Shown: positions 1 to 9,671 of the stretch, piece after piece | How positions within the stretch are numbered: the first letter of the stretch is position 1 | Layout of the letters: each line of letters begins with the position of its first letter | From: Strigamia acuminata | Taxonomy: Eukaryota > Arthropoda > Chilopoda > Geophilomorpha > Linotaeniidae | Assembly (NCBI GenBank): GCA_949358305.1 | Contig: OX442319.1 | Span: 11,222,001 to 11,286,000, forward strand | Direction of reading: 5' to 3' | Length of the DNA: 64,000 bases | Position numbers and translations under genes: made by a program | Notes under the pieces: generated by a model | What the model was told of the DNA's origin: nothing | Database searches by the model: none | What the model saw: only the letters and a program-made list of their open reading frames with translations

Positions 1-105
1 TTTTCGGCCATTGGTTGCGCATAATTATCTTGTTGTTATGGTTGTGTATATTGTTTACTACCTGTAAGCAATAAAATCAGTTTTAATATAAGTTAAAAAA
101 ATTAA

Positions 106-426
106 CTAAATTGGTTGAGTGAACAATATTTTTTGGTTCAAATAATTTTGCAGTTTTATTGGAAGAGACCGGATCCGGTTGGAACGACTCTGAATAATGT
201 CGATGGGGATGGGCCTTGCTCTAGCTACCAAAATTCGATGTACGGCCAAACGCGTGGGTAGGTACACATCATAAAAATATCTAAACATTCTTGGCTAAGA
301 TAAAAATAATAATTCAAATGAAATAAAAATAAATTAAAAATAAAATAATAAACTTACTATTAGTAGACGACATAATATAACCACAAAAATTAGCAATAGA
401 GCTATAAACAGGAGTAGAATCCACAT
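106..426 (-). CDS. Possible two-exon small membrane protein (unrecognised)
   Basis: Proposed exons are 358-426 and 106-294. The first starts at an ATG and encodes 23 residues, almost all hydrophobic, ending in CRLLI before a GTAAGT donor. The second follows a CTTAG acceptor in phase 0 and encodes 62 residues rich in Arg and Ile, then TAG. The joined product is 85 aa: an N-terminal membrane anchor or signal-anchor followed by a basic tail. I do not recognise the family. It lies beside Element A and has no visible partner gene. The splice sites and phase fit, but so short a model could be chance. Confidence 0.35.
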
Positions 427-804
427 GATTGGTACGATGAAAAGTGATTTAAAAAAAGTTTTTTTTTTAATTATGGCGTTTTTTTTGGTCAAGTGACTAA
501 ATTAGAATATTTAGATTTTGATTACCATTATCATTATTACTCAAAAATGTCAATTTAGCGTGTATTAAAAAATTTCGGTCCAAGCCACACACCGCACAAC
601 AACCCTAAGGTCATCCCGCTTTGTGGGTGGACTGACCGATTGAGGGAAGGAGGGAGCTGAGTGGAGTGGGAATTAGAGATAGCGTGAGCGACCACTGTAG
701 AGATATGTGTGAGAGGAAGGTCCTAAGCCTGCAAGGGCAGTTGTGCTTGCTGCTGAGTCTGCTGTTCTCCCTATTCACCACTGACACTCACTTGTCAGTA
801 GTAT
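427..804. other. Non-coding flank of Element A
   Basis: No convincing ORF. The part from about 590 to 804 is clearly GC-richer than the AT-rich DNA before it and continues beyond the element at 13812-13900. Element A therefore inserted into a pre-existing GC-rich patch, perhaps an older repeat or regulatory sequence. I cannot tell which. Confidence 0.4.
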
Positions 805-808
805 GGCG

Positions 809-1970
809 TGCGGCGATCCGGGTTTTTACTTATTAAATTATACAAATTTAACAGGCAATCGTCGGTGAGATGCCGTACAGGACTTCTACTCTGTGGCTAA
901 ATGGTTGTCTAGGGGAATGATTTTTACACGGAGAGTAAAAGGAAAAATTAGATTGTTTTAATCGTTCTAAATACACTCGATATATGCAAAGGGAAAATAA
1001 TAATAATAATGTAATGACTGGGTCGATCTGGCTTCTCTTTGTACTTGGACACTCACAGTTGTCCGTTGGCTCCAAAATGGCGTCGACGGCGTCGTGTGAG
1101 CGCGGGATTTTAGCGGAGTAAACTCGACGCTAAAATACTTTGCTAAAATGTACTAAAATCCTCGTGGAGCACGCTCGACACGAGAACACGTCGCGCACAC
1201 AGCAGTTCGATTATTACGGAGCAAGCTCGACGTAACAATCGGTCTTTACACAACTCGCTTTGTGGAGTTAAACTCAACACAAAGCCTTCAAACCAACAGA
1301 GTGAACTCGATGTTAGTTTCACACAGTTTTCTTTGTGGAGCAAGCTCGACACAAAGAACTACAAATTGACAGAGCAAGCTCAATGTCAATTCACACACAG
1401 AAATGGCTTAAATTACGCGTAGTAATTCAAGCAGAAGGGCGCTATTCCGTACAGTTGGCACGGACCAGCAATGAATCTCAACCCTTCCAGATATCACAGA
1501 TCACACTTAGCAGGGTTTGGCATAAGTTTGACACAGATGTGAATGGTTTGGAAGCAGAATCAAGAATGCGGGAAGAGTGGGCCAAAACCGTTTGGCTCAC
1601 TTCTAAATCTGCTCAGAAAAGCTGCGCAGATGACGAGTTGCACAAAGATCACACACAGCCGCCTTCGGGTCGTGTGCAACAATTGAGCCGGGCACGCGCG
1701 AGGGGAAGGGATGCTCCGCCCAGGCACACGCCTAGCAGCATCATCAAAGCAATGCATGCTGCAGCGCGATTGGTTGACGCTGTTGCTGGGCCAAAACTTG
1801 CTGCAAAACACAATATTATTTGGGCAATATTGTGTCTTGTTTTATATTTTATTAATGTATGTTTTATTTCAATTTACATTGAAACAAAACATATAAGCTT
1901 GTTGAATATATTTATAAGACAATTTGGAAATATGGTGCGCACTCAAATAGGAATATTTGAGGTCACCACA
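809..1970 (-). repeat. Element A LTR (3' LTR in element sense)
   Basis: On the minus strand it begins TGTGGTGACC and ends GATCGCCGCA, so it has the standard TG...CA ends. It matches 12646-13807 base for base apart from one visible substitution. It contains the hairpin array at 1107-1391. ORFs read through it (for example 1335-2099) have no known domain and are not taken as genes. Confidence 0.93.
1107..1391. repeat. Array of seven covarying hairpins in the LTR
   Basis: Seven successive inverted repeats share a 12-13-nt core close to GAGCAAGCTCGA but have different flanking stems, each self-complementary. Arms: 1107-1115/1128-1136 (9 bp); 1161-1166/1179-1184 (6); 1208-1218/1231-1241 (11, one mismatch); 1257-1264/1278-1285 (8); 1290-1298/1311-1319 (9, one mismatch); 1329-1337/1350-1358 (9); 1364-1371/1384-1391 (8). 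Examples: ATTTTAGCG with CGCTAAAAT, and AATTGACA with TGTCAATT. The same array lies in the other LTR at 12944-13228. The sequence shows the structure; its role (packaging, RNA stability, protein binding or replication) is unknown. Confidence 0.85.
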
Positions 1971-1985
1971 CTTCCCCCCCTTTTA
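1971..1985 (-). other. Element A polypurine tract
   Basis: On the minus strand a run of A and G with eight or so consecutive G (AAAAGGGGGGGGAAG) ends directly at the LTR. This is the expected plus-strand primer of an LTR retrotransposon and fixes the orientation of the element. Confidence 0.85.
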
Positions 1986-2144
1986 AGAAAGAATCTTATT
2001 CTTTTCCAAAAAGAGACAAGTAAGGATATGAATAAATACACAAGGTTTCAAAGTAAAATGGAACAGGATATATATTTATTCATTTTTATTACAATATAAA
2101 AAATAAAAAAGTAATTATTTTTAATGGACGGGTATGTTCCCTAA

Positions 2145-4981
2145 TTATTTAGGCAACATGTCCGTCGAATGATCGTTTGGATCTTTGTGCTCGGTGACGG
2201 TGCACAAAGGTCGGCCGGCGTTTGGTCCTGACCGGAAGCCAGGGTTGATGTGGAGCCACACTTGCTTGATGCGGTCCACACCATCCCTTCGTCCAAAACC
2301 CATCTCGAAATACTCCTGCGGGTCTTGAGGCGTAATTCGAGCGAACACCAGGCGTTGATGCAGGATCCACGGCTGCTGTTCCTTGATGTGGTTTTCCAGC
2401 CACGCGAGGACTCGGTTGCATAAATCCTCGCTGTTCTGGAGAATTGTTTTCGTTGCGCTCGTTATGTAGCAAAAAGCGTATAAAGAGCGCAAACGTTGAT
2501 AGGCGGTGAGGTGGGTGGCTATACTCGATCCCCTATCTCTCGGTGGCGAATCCTTTGGAGGAGGCGGCGGTGGTGGCGACTTCTTGCAGATCGAGAGGGA
2601 TCTGGATCTGCGCAAAGCCGGGGTGCGCGTCTTTGGTCTGGCACCGCAGGCCACAGGCACGACGAACTCGCGATCGTCGCTGTCGAGCCACTCCATTGGA
2701 GACGAGATGTTGCAACTCGGCGCCTCGGTTGCACGGGAAACACTCGACGTTGCCGTGATGGCAGCGTGGAGTGGAGCTGCGGATGACGGTGGTGCGCCAG
2801 CGGGACGGGCGGTAGCTCGTTCCGTTGCGCGTCGCCGTTTCAGCGTAGCCCATTCCTGCCGTAGTCGAATGGCGGATCCAGCCGGAGTTTCGCCAGTCGC
2901 CTCGGCTTGTTGCGTCAATTCGGCGAGCATCGTTGGAGGGTCGGGGCGAACTGACTCCCAATCGTCCAGCAAGGCTCGTGGAAGCCCTAACGGCACGGTC
3001 CACAATCGAGTGGCGGCCGCCAGAGCAATCTGTGGGTCGGGAAAGACTCCTTGGAACAGGATTCGAAGAAGTCCCTCCGACAACTTCCTGTTCATCCTCT
3101 GCAGCGTCCGTTGCAGTTGCTTGTCGGACTTGCACGACGCAAGTTCTCGCGCAAGCCATTGCCACTCTTTCTCACCTTCGCGTATCTGAGCGAGTTGGTA
3201 TTCGTCCAGATGCGCGAGGTACATTGCTTGTGCTGTCTCGGGAAACGATGAGAATCGCCTCCAGAGATCAGCGCACTCCTGTGCGGGAAATGGTTCTTGA
3301 GAGACGTATCCCTCAAAACGAATGACCGATGTCACTTGTGGCACGGGCACCGATAGGTCTGGTCGCATGTCGCTGGTGACTGGACGGCAAGCGAACGGCA
3401 AGGAGGTGTTGACGTCTCCATGACCGGCTTGCAATGCGGCGATGCGTCGATCTTCTTTTGCTATCTCGTCCGACCAGTCAATCCGGCCGGAGGAGGGAGC
3501 GCTAAGCTGTGAAGCGCTGGATTTTTCTTCACGCGACGAGAGTGAACTCCTCGTGGAAGATTGGCGCGATTGCACTCGAGGTCGGCTTCGGGATGTGGGT
3601 CTCGACACGGACTTCGAATGTCTTTTTGGCGGCGTCAACTCGCGTCGGTGATGTGAGCGATGACGAGTCTTTTCAAGTTGAGGTAATCCCCCAATGGCGC
3701 CTTCCCCCGACGACTGAGTTGGGGAGGAGCGACGACCACTGTAGGGCGACCTCGATGATCGTGACCTCGACGTGGAGCGTGGTGGCACCACGTGGATGGT
3801 GGAAGCGACCTGTATCCGGGGCTCGGGCTCTAGATACGGGTTCGGCACGAAATCTGCATGGAAACATCCGCCCATGGCTAGTTGATGCATTTCCGACTGG
3901 CATGTCGGCACCCAACGTTTCTTTCCGTCCGTTGTTACACGGAAAGATTCGTTGTAGAGGCGTACAACCTCGGCTTTGGTTTGGTCCAAGCGTTGGAAAA
4001 TGTCCTCCAAAATCTGTCGACGCTCCCACGCAGGAGCGTTGAAATAGCGGCGATGGTCTCGCGTTTCTTGAGCGATCACTGTGAAGGCGAAGTCAAGCAA
4101 CACGTTTCGCAGTGGTCCGAAGGTATCGCGTTTCATTGCCCACTCGAGGGCGTCGCGATGACCGAATCCATCGATTAAATAGGCGATCCGAAACTTCGTT
4201 CCCCATCGCTTGTTTAAGGCCTTGGAGAACTTGTGTCGGGCCGCCCAAAACGTCAGTCGTCCCTTCGACTTTATGATCTCTGGCGGCAATGCGTGTCGCC
4301 AGACACCAGGAGCGGTTGGAACGTCGGGATGCAATTCGAGATGTGTTTCCCGAAGCTGGATGATCTGGAAAATATTCGAAGAAATAATTAAAATCCATTT
4401 TTTCGTGTAAAATAATTATTTCCGAATTTTCAGTGAATAAAATCACGGGTGAGATTTCATTCGACAGTTTAGATTCATTAAATCTTTCAAAATATTTGAA
4501 AAATCGTAAAAAAACGTTGTTTCCGACGGCTATGTTTCAGTGTTTGGAGCGTTACCGTAGCAACGCCTCAAAAACGAGACACAGCGCCATCTGATGATAA
4601 TAATGGCGGCGTCTTCTTGCGAAGGCGTTACCAACGAACTTTTCGCTTTTTCGGAGTGAAAATGCACTTTTAATTACTGTTCATGACTGAAAGGTAATTT
4701 TATTTTAATTTATTTACCCGGTCGTGTCTCTGTGCACGAGTTTCGCCGTTTGGATCGGCGAATAGGCCTCCTCGAAGTTGTGGTCGGGGCGGCGTGACTG
4801 GCAAACGGGCAGCAGCGTCGGCCAGAGCGGCTTGAGCTTCGGCGGACGCTTCGGCGGACTCTTCGGTGACATCCACGGATGTGTTCGAAGTATTTGCGGA
4901 ACCAAGCAGCGTCGAATTTGTTTCTAATTCGAGGCTGTTGGCGCCGGCTTCGCTTCCTTCCTTCGGTTCCTCTCCTTCCAT
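2145..4981 (-). CDS. Element A third ORF, apparently spliced; function unknown
   Basis: Proposed exons are 4718-4981 and 2145-4364, with a phase-0 intron of 353 bp (GTAAAT donor, TTTTCCAG acceptor). Exon 1 starts at a true ATG and encodes 88 acidic, Ala-rich residues. The long downstream frame has no nearby ATG at its conserved-looking start (its first candidate, at 4334, is TTG), which is why splicing is preferred. The product is about 827 aa: a Trp/Arg-rich N-terminal block (combined residues about 99-260), an Arg/Ser-rich tract near 280, a second folded-looking block, a Pro run near 684 and a final block. It sits where env would be, yet I see no signal peptide, membrane segment or zinc knuckle. 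The exon 2 DNA is much GC-richer than pol. Confidence 0.6.
4365..4717 (-). other. Proposed intron in the Element A third ORF
   Basis: AT-rich segment between the small acidic ORF and the long third ORF. Its donor is CGG|GTAAAT at 4717 and its acceptor is TTTTCCAG|ATC at 4365. Both flanking frames are in phase 0, so joining keeps one reading frame. No other function is visible. Confidence 0.55.
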
Positions 4982-5189
4982 TTGAACGACTAATCCAAAT
5001 GGAAAGAAAAACGAAAATTAATTTATTAGTTTTTCTTTGGAAAATTCCAAAGAAAAAACTACTTACAATTGAAGATTCGGGAGAATTTATCCAGTTGTTT
5101 CGCTTTTGGTTTTTCAGAGATGAGCACTTAGCACACGTGTGAGATCGAAGTGAACTCAGACGCGAAGTGATCAGTTCAAATACCGGAAG
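4982..5189. other. Spacer between pol and third ORF of Element A
   Basis: About 208 bp without a gene, on the minus strand downstream of the pol stop. It could be the 5' end of a subgenomic or spliced transcript for the third ORF, but I see no clear promoter motif. Confidence 0.4.
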
Positions 5190-8100
5190 TTACGTTTGGG
5201 TAACGTCGCTGTTAGTGACGTCATCCAATCTTACTGTTTGATTGGTTTGAGTATGGCTTGAGGAATTGCTCCTTACGTCATACGGCTGATCCCTGGATCT
5301 CGAGGTTAGCGAGGGGAGAAGACACATGTTGTTTTTTCCTCTCGGTTTACGAGTCCGAAGATTATATCTCTTTGTCGGCGAGGGATTTATTGTATTTAAA
5401 TCGCCGTCTTCATTGTCATCGGAGACTGAGTCAGATGAGTCTTTTATTTCAGATGTTTTTTGTTTCTTTTCTAAAAACACCTTTTTTTTTAATTTTTTAG
5501 CAATTTCAAGTTTTTTGAAACTGTCACGAAGCTCAACGTCGTTATTCACGAGGTCTGACTCCATTTGTGGTTTGGATGAATTATCGACAGGTATTTTCTT
5601 TAATTCATCGTCATCTAACGTATTAATTATATTTTCAGTCTTTTGACCGACTTGTTCGCCTTCTAACCATACTTCCTGATCGAAACTCGGGAAATACGGA
5701 GTTAATTCAGACGAATGGACAGCTGGAAATATTTCGTTATTTTCTAGCTTTCTCAATTCTACGGATCCTCCCTGTAATACTTTGGTTATTACATATGGTC
5801 CTGTTCTTTTATCAGCGATGCCAGCTGCAATGCCGCGGGCAGCGCTCGACAAAACATGAGAATCTCTCCAAACTAAATCGTTTAATTTAAAATTGGAGAA
5901 CTTCTCACCTTCTTTTTTAAGATTAACTCGTCTACGCAAATCTAACACGTGTGACATCATGTGCTGATATGTTTCGGCGATAACGGCTTCTAATTTTTGC
6001 ACGTATAAATGTGGGTTTTTTGGATCTACGACCAAAATTCCTTCAGGTATTCTTGGATCCCAAGGTACTCTGAGTTCGCGAAAAAAGTTAAGAAATGCGG
6101 GAGAGAAGTCTCTTCCTCTCGTCACCGTAGTTCTCAAACTAAATGCAAATTCACGCAAATATTCGTCCCATTTGGAATGAACAGATGAATAAATTGCAAC
6201 CAAATATTTGATGTCACGGTTAACCCTTTCAACCGGGTTAGCTTGTGGGTGATACGTTGAAGTTGGTGTTGGAACCATCTTGAACTTTTCACAAAATTTT
6301 TTAAAGACCTGGGCACGAAATTGCGGGCCGTTGTCAGAAATAATTTTACGAGGGAATCCCATGCTCATGGAAAGGTGATAAATGCAATTTGCTACTTTTC
6401 CAGCAGTGGGGTTACACATTGGATATAATTCTGGCCAATGAGTTGCCACGTCAAGTATGACTAAAATATGTGTGTTGTTTTTGCGCGTCCGAGGTTTCGG
6501 GCCGGTCAAATCAACACTTAGACAGTCAAATGGGCTGTAAGGACCCATTTGCGCTGCTTCAATTTGTCCTTTTGTTCGAGGTTTGCAAGCTTGACAACGC
6601 TCGCAATGTCGAATGAATCTCGTAATGTCCGATTTCATGCCTTTCCAGGTATAAATTCGGCGTGCTCGATAAAGAGTCCTTGCAATTCCTGGGTGGCCAG
6701 AAAGTGGGTGGCCATGCATTAGCCAAATAATTTTATACTTCAATGTCTGAGGTACAAAAACTTTGAGTGCTCTCCCATCCTCCCCCAATTCATCAGACAT
6801 TGTGGGATGAAATTGCATTAATAAGTCATCTTCGATTAAGAAGGTGGTTGCGTGTTTTCTATATTGTTTCCTCTGGAGTCGCGTTGTGACGTCGGGCGGA
6901 AATTGATTACAATTTAAAAAATTACGCATCAATTGGCAAACTTTATCTTCTTTTTGGGCCTTGATTATGTCTTCCCTTGTGGGGGGTTCACAATCAAGAC
7001 GCTCTACAATTTTGGCGACAAATGCTTTTATTAAAACATTTGACGAAGGAACTTGGAATTTCCTTGAAATTTGCGCTCTTATGACGTCATCTGATTCCTC
7101 AGAGGGGTCATAGATTTTAGTCCAATAGTTGACGAATTCATGATCTTCCTTTTCCTCCAGTGTGGAGACAGGAAGTTCATGAAATTTTCCCATTTTCCAA
7201 TTTCGTTGAGGTGATGGACAGTAAGATAATAATTCATCATTATCTCCATCATCTTCAGGATTTTCCGGTTTATCAATCGGTGATCTCGATAAAGCATCCG
7301 CTAAAACATTTAGTGGACCTTTAATGTATTGTATTTCGAAAGAATAGCGCATCAGCTCCATTTGCCAACGTGCCAACCTTCCGGCAGGTTCGTCTAACTG
7401 CATCAACCATTTTAGTGCTTGATGGTCAGTCCTAACTATGAATGTAGTAAATTCCAAATAATGTCGAAATTTACGTAATGCCCAGATTACCGCTAGGCAC
7501 TCCAATTCTGTGGCGCTGTAATTTATCTCAGCAGGTTGCAAACTTCTGCTGGCATAAACACAAGGCACTTCGATATTTTGATCATCGATTTCCCTCATTT
7601 GCATAAGCGCGGCGCCTAATCCTTTTCGACTAGCGTCAGTATGCACAATGAATGGTTCTGTCAAATCGGGCATGGCCATTGTTTCTGCATTCGTTAAAGC
7701 ATCTTTTATTTGATCAAAAGCTTCTTGATGAATTTCTGACCAAATAAATTCCACATCCTTTTTGAGTAAAGGACGTAGAGGTTCTGTCATTACTGCAAGA
7801 TTTTTAAGTAATCGGTGAAAAAAGTTCACCATTCCCAAAAATCTTTGCAACTCTTTCAAATTTGAAGGAGCTGGCATTTCTTTAATGGCGGCGACTTTTT
7901 TAGGGTCGACACTAACTCCTTGAACACTTAACTTGTAACCAAGAAAAGTTAATTCTTTTCTGCCAAATTTCGATTTTTCTGGATGAACATGAAGATTTGC
8001 ATTTTCAAGTTTACTCAGAATTTCTTCCAGATGAATCATGTGTTCTTCAAAATTTTTAGATATAATAATTATATCATCGAGGTATGCCCATGCGAATTTT

Positions 8101-9665
8101 CGATAGGCGTCCCCCAAAATTTTTTCTATCAACTTTTGGAAAGTTGACGGCGCATTTACGAGGCCAAAGGGCATGACTCGAAATTGTAGTCGACCCAAAG
8201 GGCTCCAAAACGCAGTTTTCGCACGGTCGTTCGGATGAACCTCTATCTGCCAATAGCCTTTTGACAAATCTATTGTTGTGACCCATTCAAACCTTCCGAG
8301 TTCTCGCAAGATTTCCTCAATGCTCGGCATTTGAGGAGGGTCGTATAATGTATGTGCATTGAGTGGTCTAAAATCAATGCAGAGTCTCGGATCACAATCC
8401 GGACGCATCACTAGAACTATTCGCATTCCATAGTCTCCAGTGGCTTGTTCAACGTATCCATTATCCAGCATATCTTGACAAATCTGACGGATAATTTCAC
8501 GTTTCTGTGGATTTACGCTTTTAAACGGAACTCTAATAGGAATTTTAGTGTCCAGTTTAATTTCATGCCTAACGAGGTGTGTTCTTCCTGGTCGGCGTGA
8601 TAAAATCTTTTCATGTTTCTTTAATACCTTTTCAAGCATTAAATTATTTTCCATTGACAAATTAGCGTCGCTAACAAGTCTTTGTACTATATTTTCTTCA
8701 TTTGCAACTTTAGCTTGACACGCAGTGGCAGAGCCAGCTTTCATGTGATTTGCTTTAATAAAGTCGCGTCTCATGATTTCTTCGGGTGGATCAAGGAACT
8801 CTTGATAACGATCAAGAATCGCTTGAGGAACAAAAGGTAAATCTTCTTTCAAAGACTTGACAAAATTCCAAGACATTGTCTTAGGATTTGGTTGTATGTT
8901 GAGTCGATTCATGAAATCACATCCTAATAGAACAATAGGATATTTATTTCTTAAAATTATAAATGGATGACTTAACATCCCGTGAGTCCACGCAAAAGAA
9001 AGTAGGAGAGTTCCTTCAGGGACTACATCTTCTGAAGCAGTCGTAACTCTCACATCCGGTCCAATTGGTCGAATTTCATCTTCCAGTTTCAGCGAAATTA
9101 CTACGGAGTAGGCCATGAAGCTTCGATTAGCTCCAGAGTCTAACATCCCTGTTATCATACCGTTTGCCGTCTGCAATCGAATCGTCGGCAAATCATTGCT
9201 GTTTGGTATGTCCGCGTACTTGCATTTAAAACGTCGCGGTGGCTTAATTTCTATCGGCGGATCCAATGGTAATTCGTCCAATAAATCATTAGTGACTAGC
9301 GTTGTAGCCATTAATTTTTCAATACATTCATCAAGACCAGGTAAATCAATTTTATCTGACCTTTCAATGATTTCAGGTGTTGGCCTAGTTTTTTCATCTA
9401 GTAAAGTAACAGCATCTTTTATTTTAGATTCCCAATCAACTTTTATTTGTTGAACTTTTTCTTTAAAAAATTCCTCAGTGATGTTTTCATTTTGCAGCAC
9501 AAGCCTTAAACTGGAAACATCAATTTTTGGAAATACTAAATTATTTTCTAATTCTAATTTAATCTGATTATTTAAAAAATCATCTAAAATTTGAGATGGT
9601 GTTAGTTCATCTTCCGAGGCGGTAGGCGTCGCATCCACTAGACCGTCGGGATGCGCGCTTACAAG
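5190..9665 (-). CDS. pol: Element A Pol: protease, reverse transcriptase, RNase H, integrase
   Basis: About 1490 aa, reached from gag by a -1 shift; the first in-frame start-like codon (9638) is GTG, so independent initiation is unlikely. Positions counted from 9638: aspartic protease with DSGANRSF near 167; reverse transcriptase with the catalytic YLDD near 518; RNase H starting at HTDAS near 661, with TDHQAL later; integrase zinc finger (H-H-C-C) from about 973 to CERCQAC; DDE core with VDLTGP, SDNGPQF near 1099 and the glutamate in NPVERVNRD. The C-terminal tail is acidic then basic. Every catalytic motif I looked for is intact, so the protein is probably functional. Confidence 0.93.
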   Translation of the reverse strand, partial: LVSAHPDGLVDATPTASEDELTPSQILDDFLNNQIKLELENNLVFPKIDVSSLRLVLQNENITEEFFKEKVQQIKVDWESKIKDAVTLLDEKTRPTPEIIERSDKIDLPGLDECIEKLMATTLVTNDLLDELPLDPPIEIKPPRRFKCKYADIPNSNDLPTIRLQTANGMITGMLDSGANRSFMAYSVVISLKLEDEIRPIGPDVRVTTASEDVVPEGTLLLSFAWTHGMLSHPFIILRNKYPIVLLGCDFMNRLNIQPNPKTMSWNFVKSLKEDLPFVPQAILDRYQEFLDPPEEIMRRDFIKANHMKAGSATACQAKVANEENIVQRLVSDANLSMENNLMLEKVLKKHEKILSRRPGRTHLVRHEIKLDTKIPIRVPFKSVNPQKREIIRQICQDMLDNGYVEQATGDYGMRIVLVMRPDCDPRLCIDFRPLNAHTLYDPPQMPSIEEILRELGRFEWVTTIDLSKGYWQIEVHPNDRAKTAFWSPLGRLQFRVMPFGLVNAPSTFQKLIEKILGDAYRKFAWAYLDDIIIISKNFEEHMIHLEEILSKLENANLHVHPEKSKFGRKELTFLGYKLSVQGVSVDPKKVAAIKEMPAPSNLKELQRFLGMVNFFHRLLKNLAVMTEPLRPLLKKDVEFIWSEIHQEAFDQIKDALTNAETMAMPDLTEPFIVHTDASRKGLGAALMQMREIDDQNIEVPCVYASRSLQPAEINYSATELECLAVIWALRKFRHYLEFTTFIVRTDHQALKWLMQLDEPAGRLARWQMELMRYSFEIQYIKGPLNVLADALSRSPIDKPENPEDDGDNDELLSYCPSPQRNWKMGKFHELPVSTLEEKEDHEFVNYWTKIYDPSEESDDVIRAQISRKFQVPSSNVLIKAFVAKIVERLDCEPPTREDIIKAQKEDKVCQLMRNFLNCNQFPPDVTTRLQRKQYRKHATTFLIEDDLLMQFHPTMSDELGEDGRALKVFVPQTLKYKIIWLMHGHPLSGHPGIARTLYRARRIYTWKGMKSDITRFIRHCERCQACKPRTKGQIEAAQMGPYSPFDCLSVDLTGPKPRTRKNNTHILVILDVATHWPELYPMCNPTAGKVANCIYHLSMSMGFPRKIISDNGPQFRAQVFKKFCEKFKMVPTPTSTYHPQANPVERVNRDIKYLVAIYSSVHSKWDEYLREFAFSLRTTVTRGRDFSPAFLNFFRELRVPWDPRIPEGILVVDPKNPHLYVQKLEAVIAETYQHMMSHVLDLRRRVNLKKEGEKFSNFKLNDLVWRDSHVLSSAARGIAAGIADKRTGPYVITKVLQGGSVELRKLENNEIFPAVHSSELTPYFPSFDQEVWLEGEQVGQKTENIINTLDDDELKKIPVDNSSKPQMESDLVNNDVELRDSFKKLEIAKKLKKKVFLEKKQKTSEIKDSSDSVSDDNEDGDLNTINPSPTKRYNLRTRKPRGKNNMCLLPSLTSRSRDQPYDVRSNSSSHTQTNQTVRLDDVTNSDVTQT

Positions 9666-9671
9666 TTTTTT
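9630..9671 (-). promoter_or_regulatory. Programmed -1 frameshift signal between gag and pol
   Basis: The last gag codons before the TAA contain A_AAA_AAC (complement of 9665-9671) in the zero frame, the classic slippery heptamer. A -1 slip enters the pol frame directly. After a 9-nt spacer there is a perfect 7-bp stem, CGCATCC (9649-9655) with GGATGCG (9630-9636), around a 12-nt loop. Four loop bases (CGGT) could pair with ACCG further downstream, so a pseudoknot is possible. Slip site, spacer and stem together match known retroviral signals. Confidence 0.8.

Noticed and set aside
1335-2099. 254-codon plus-strand ORF across the Element A LTR, repeated at 13172-13894
   Set aside because: It is read through the hairpin array and LTR on the antisense strand, has no domain, and its two copies end differently because flanks differ.
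2496-4042. Several plus-strand ORFs of 70-227 codons
   Set aside because: They are antisense shadows of the GC-rich third ORF of Element A.
2145-4981. Envelope gene in Element A
   Set aside because: Position fits, but no signal peptide, furin-type site or membrane anchor is visible and the protein is Arg/Ser- and Pro-rich.
9636-9638. GTG as an independent start codon for Pol
   Set aside because: The pol frame stays open upstream into the gag end, exactly to the A_AAA_AAC slip site, so frameshifting is the better explanation.
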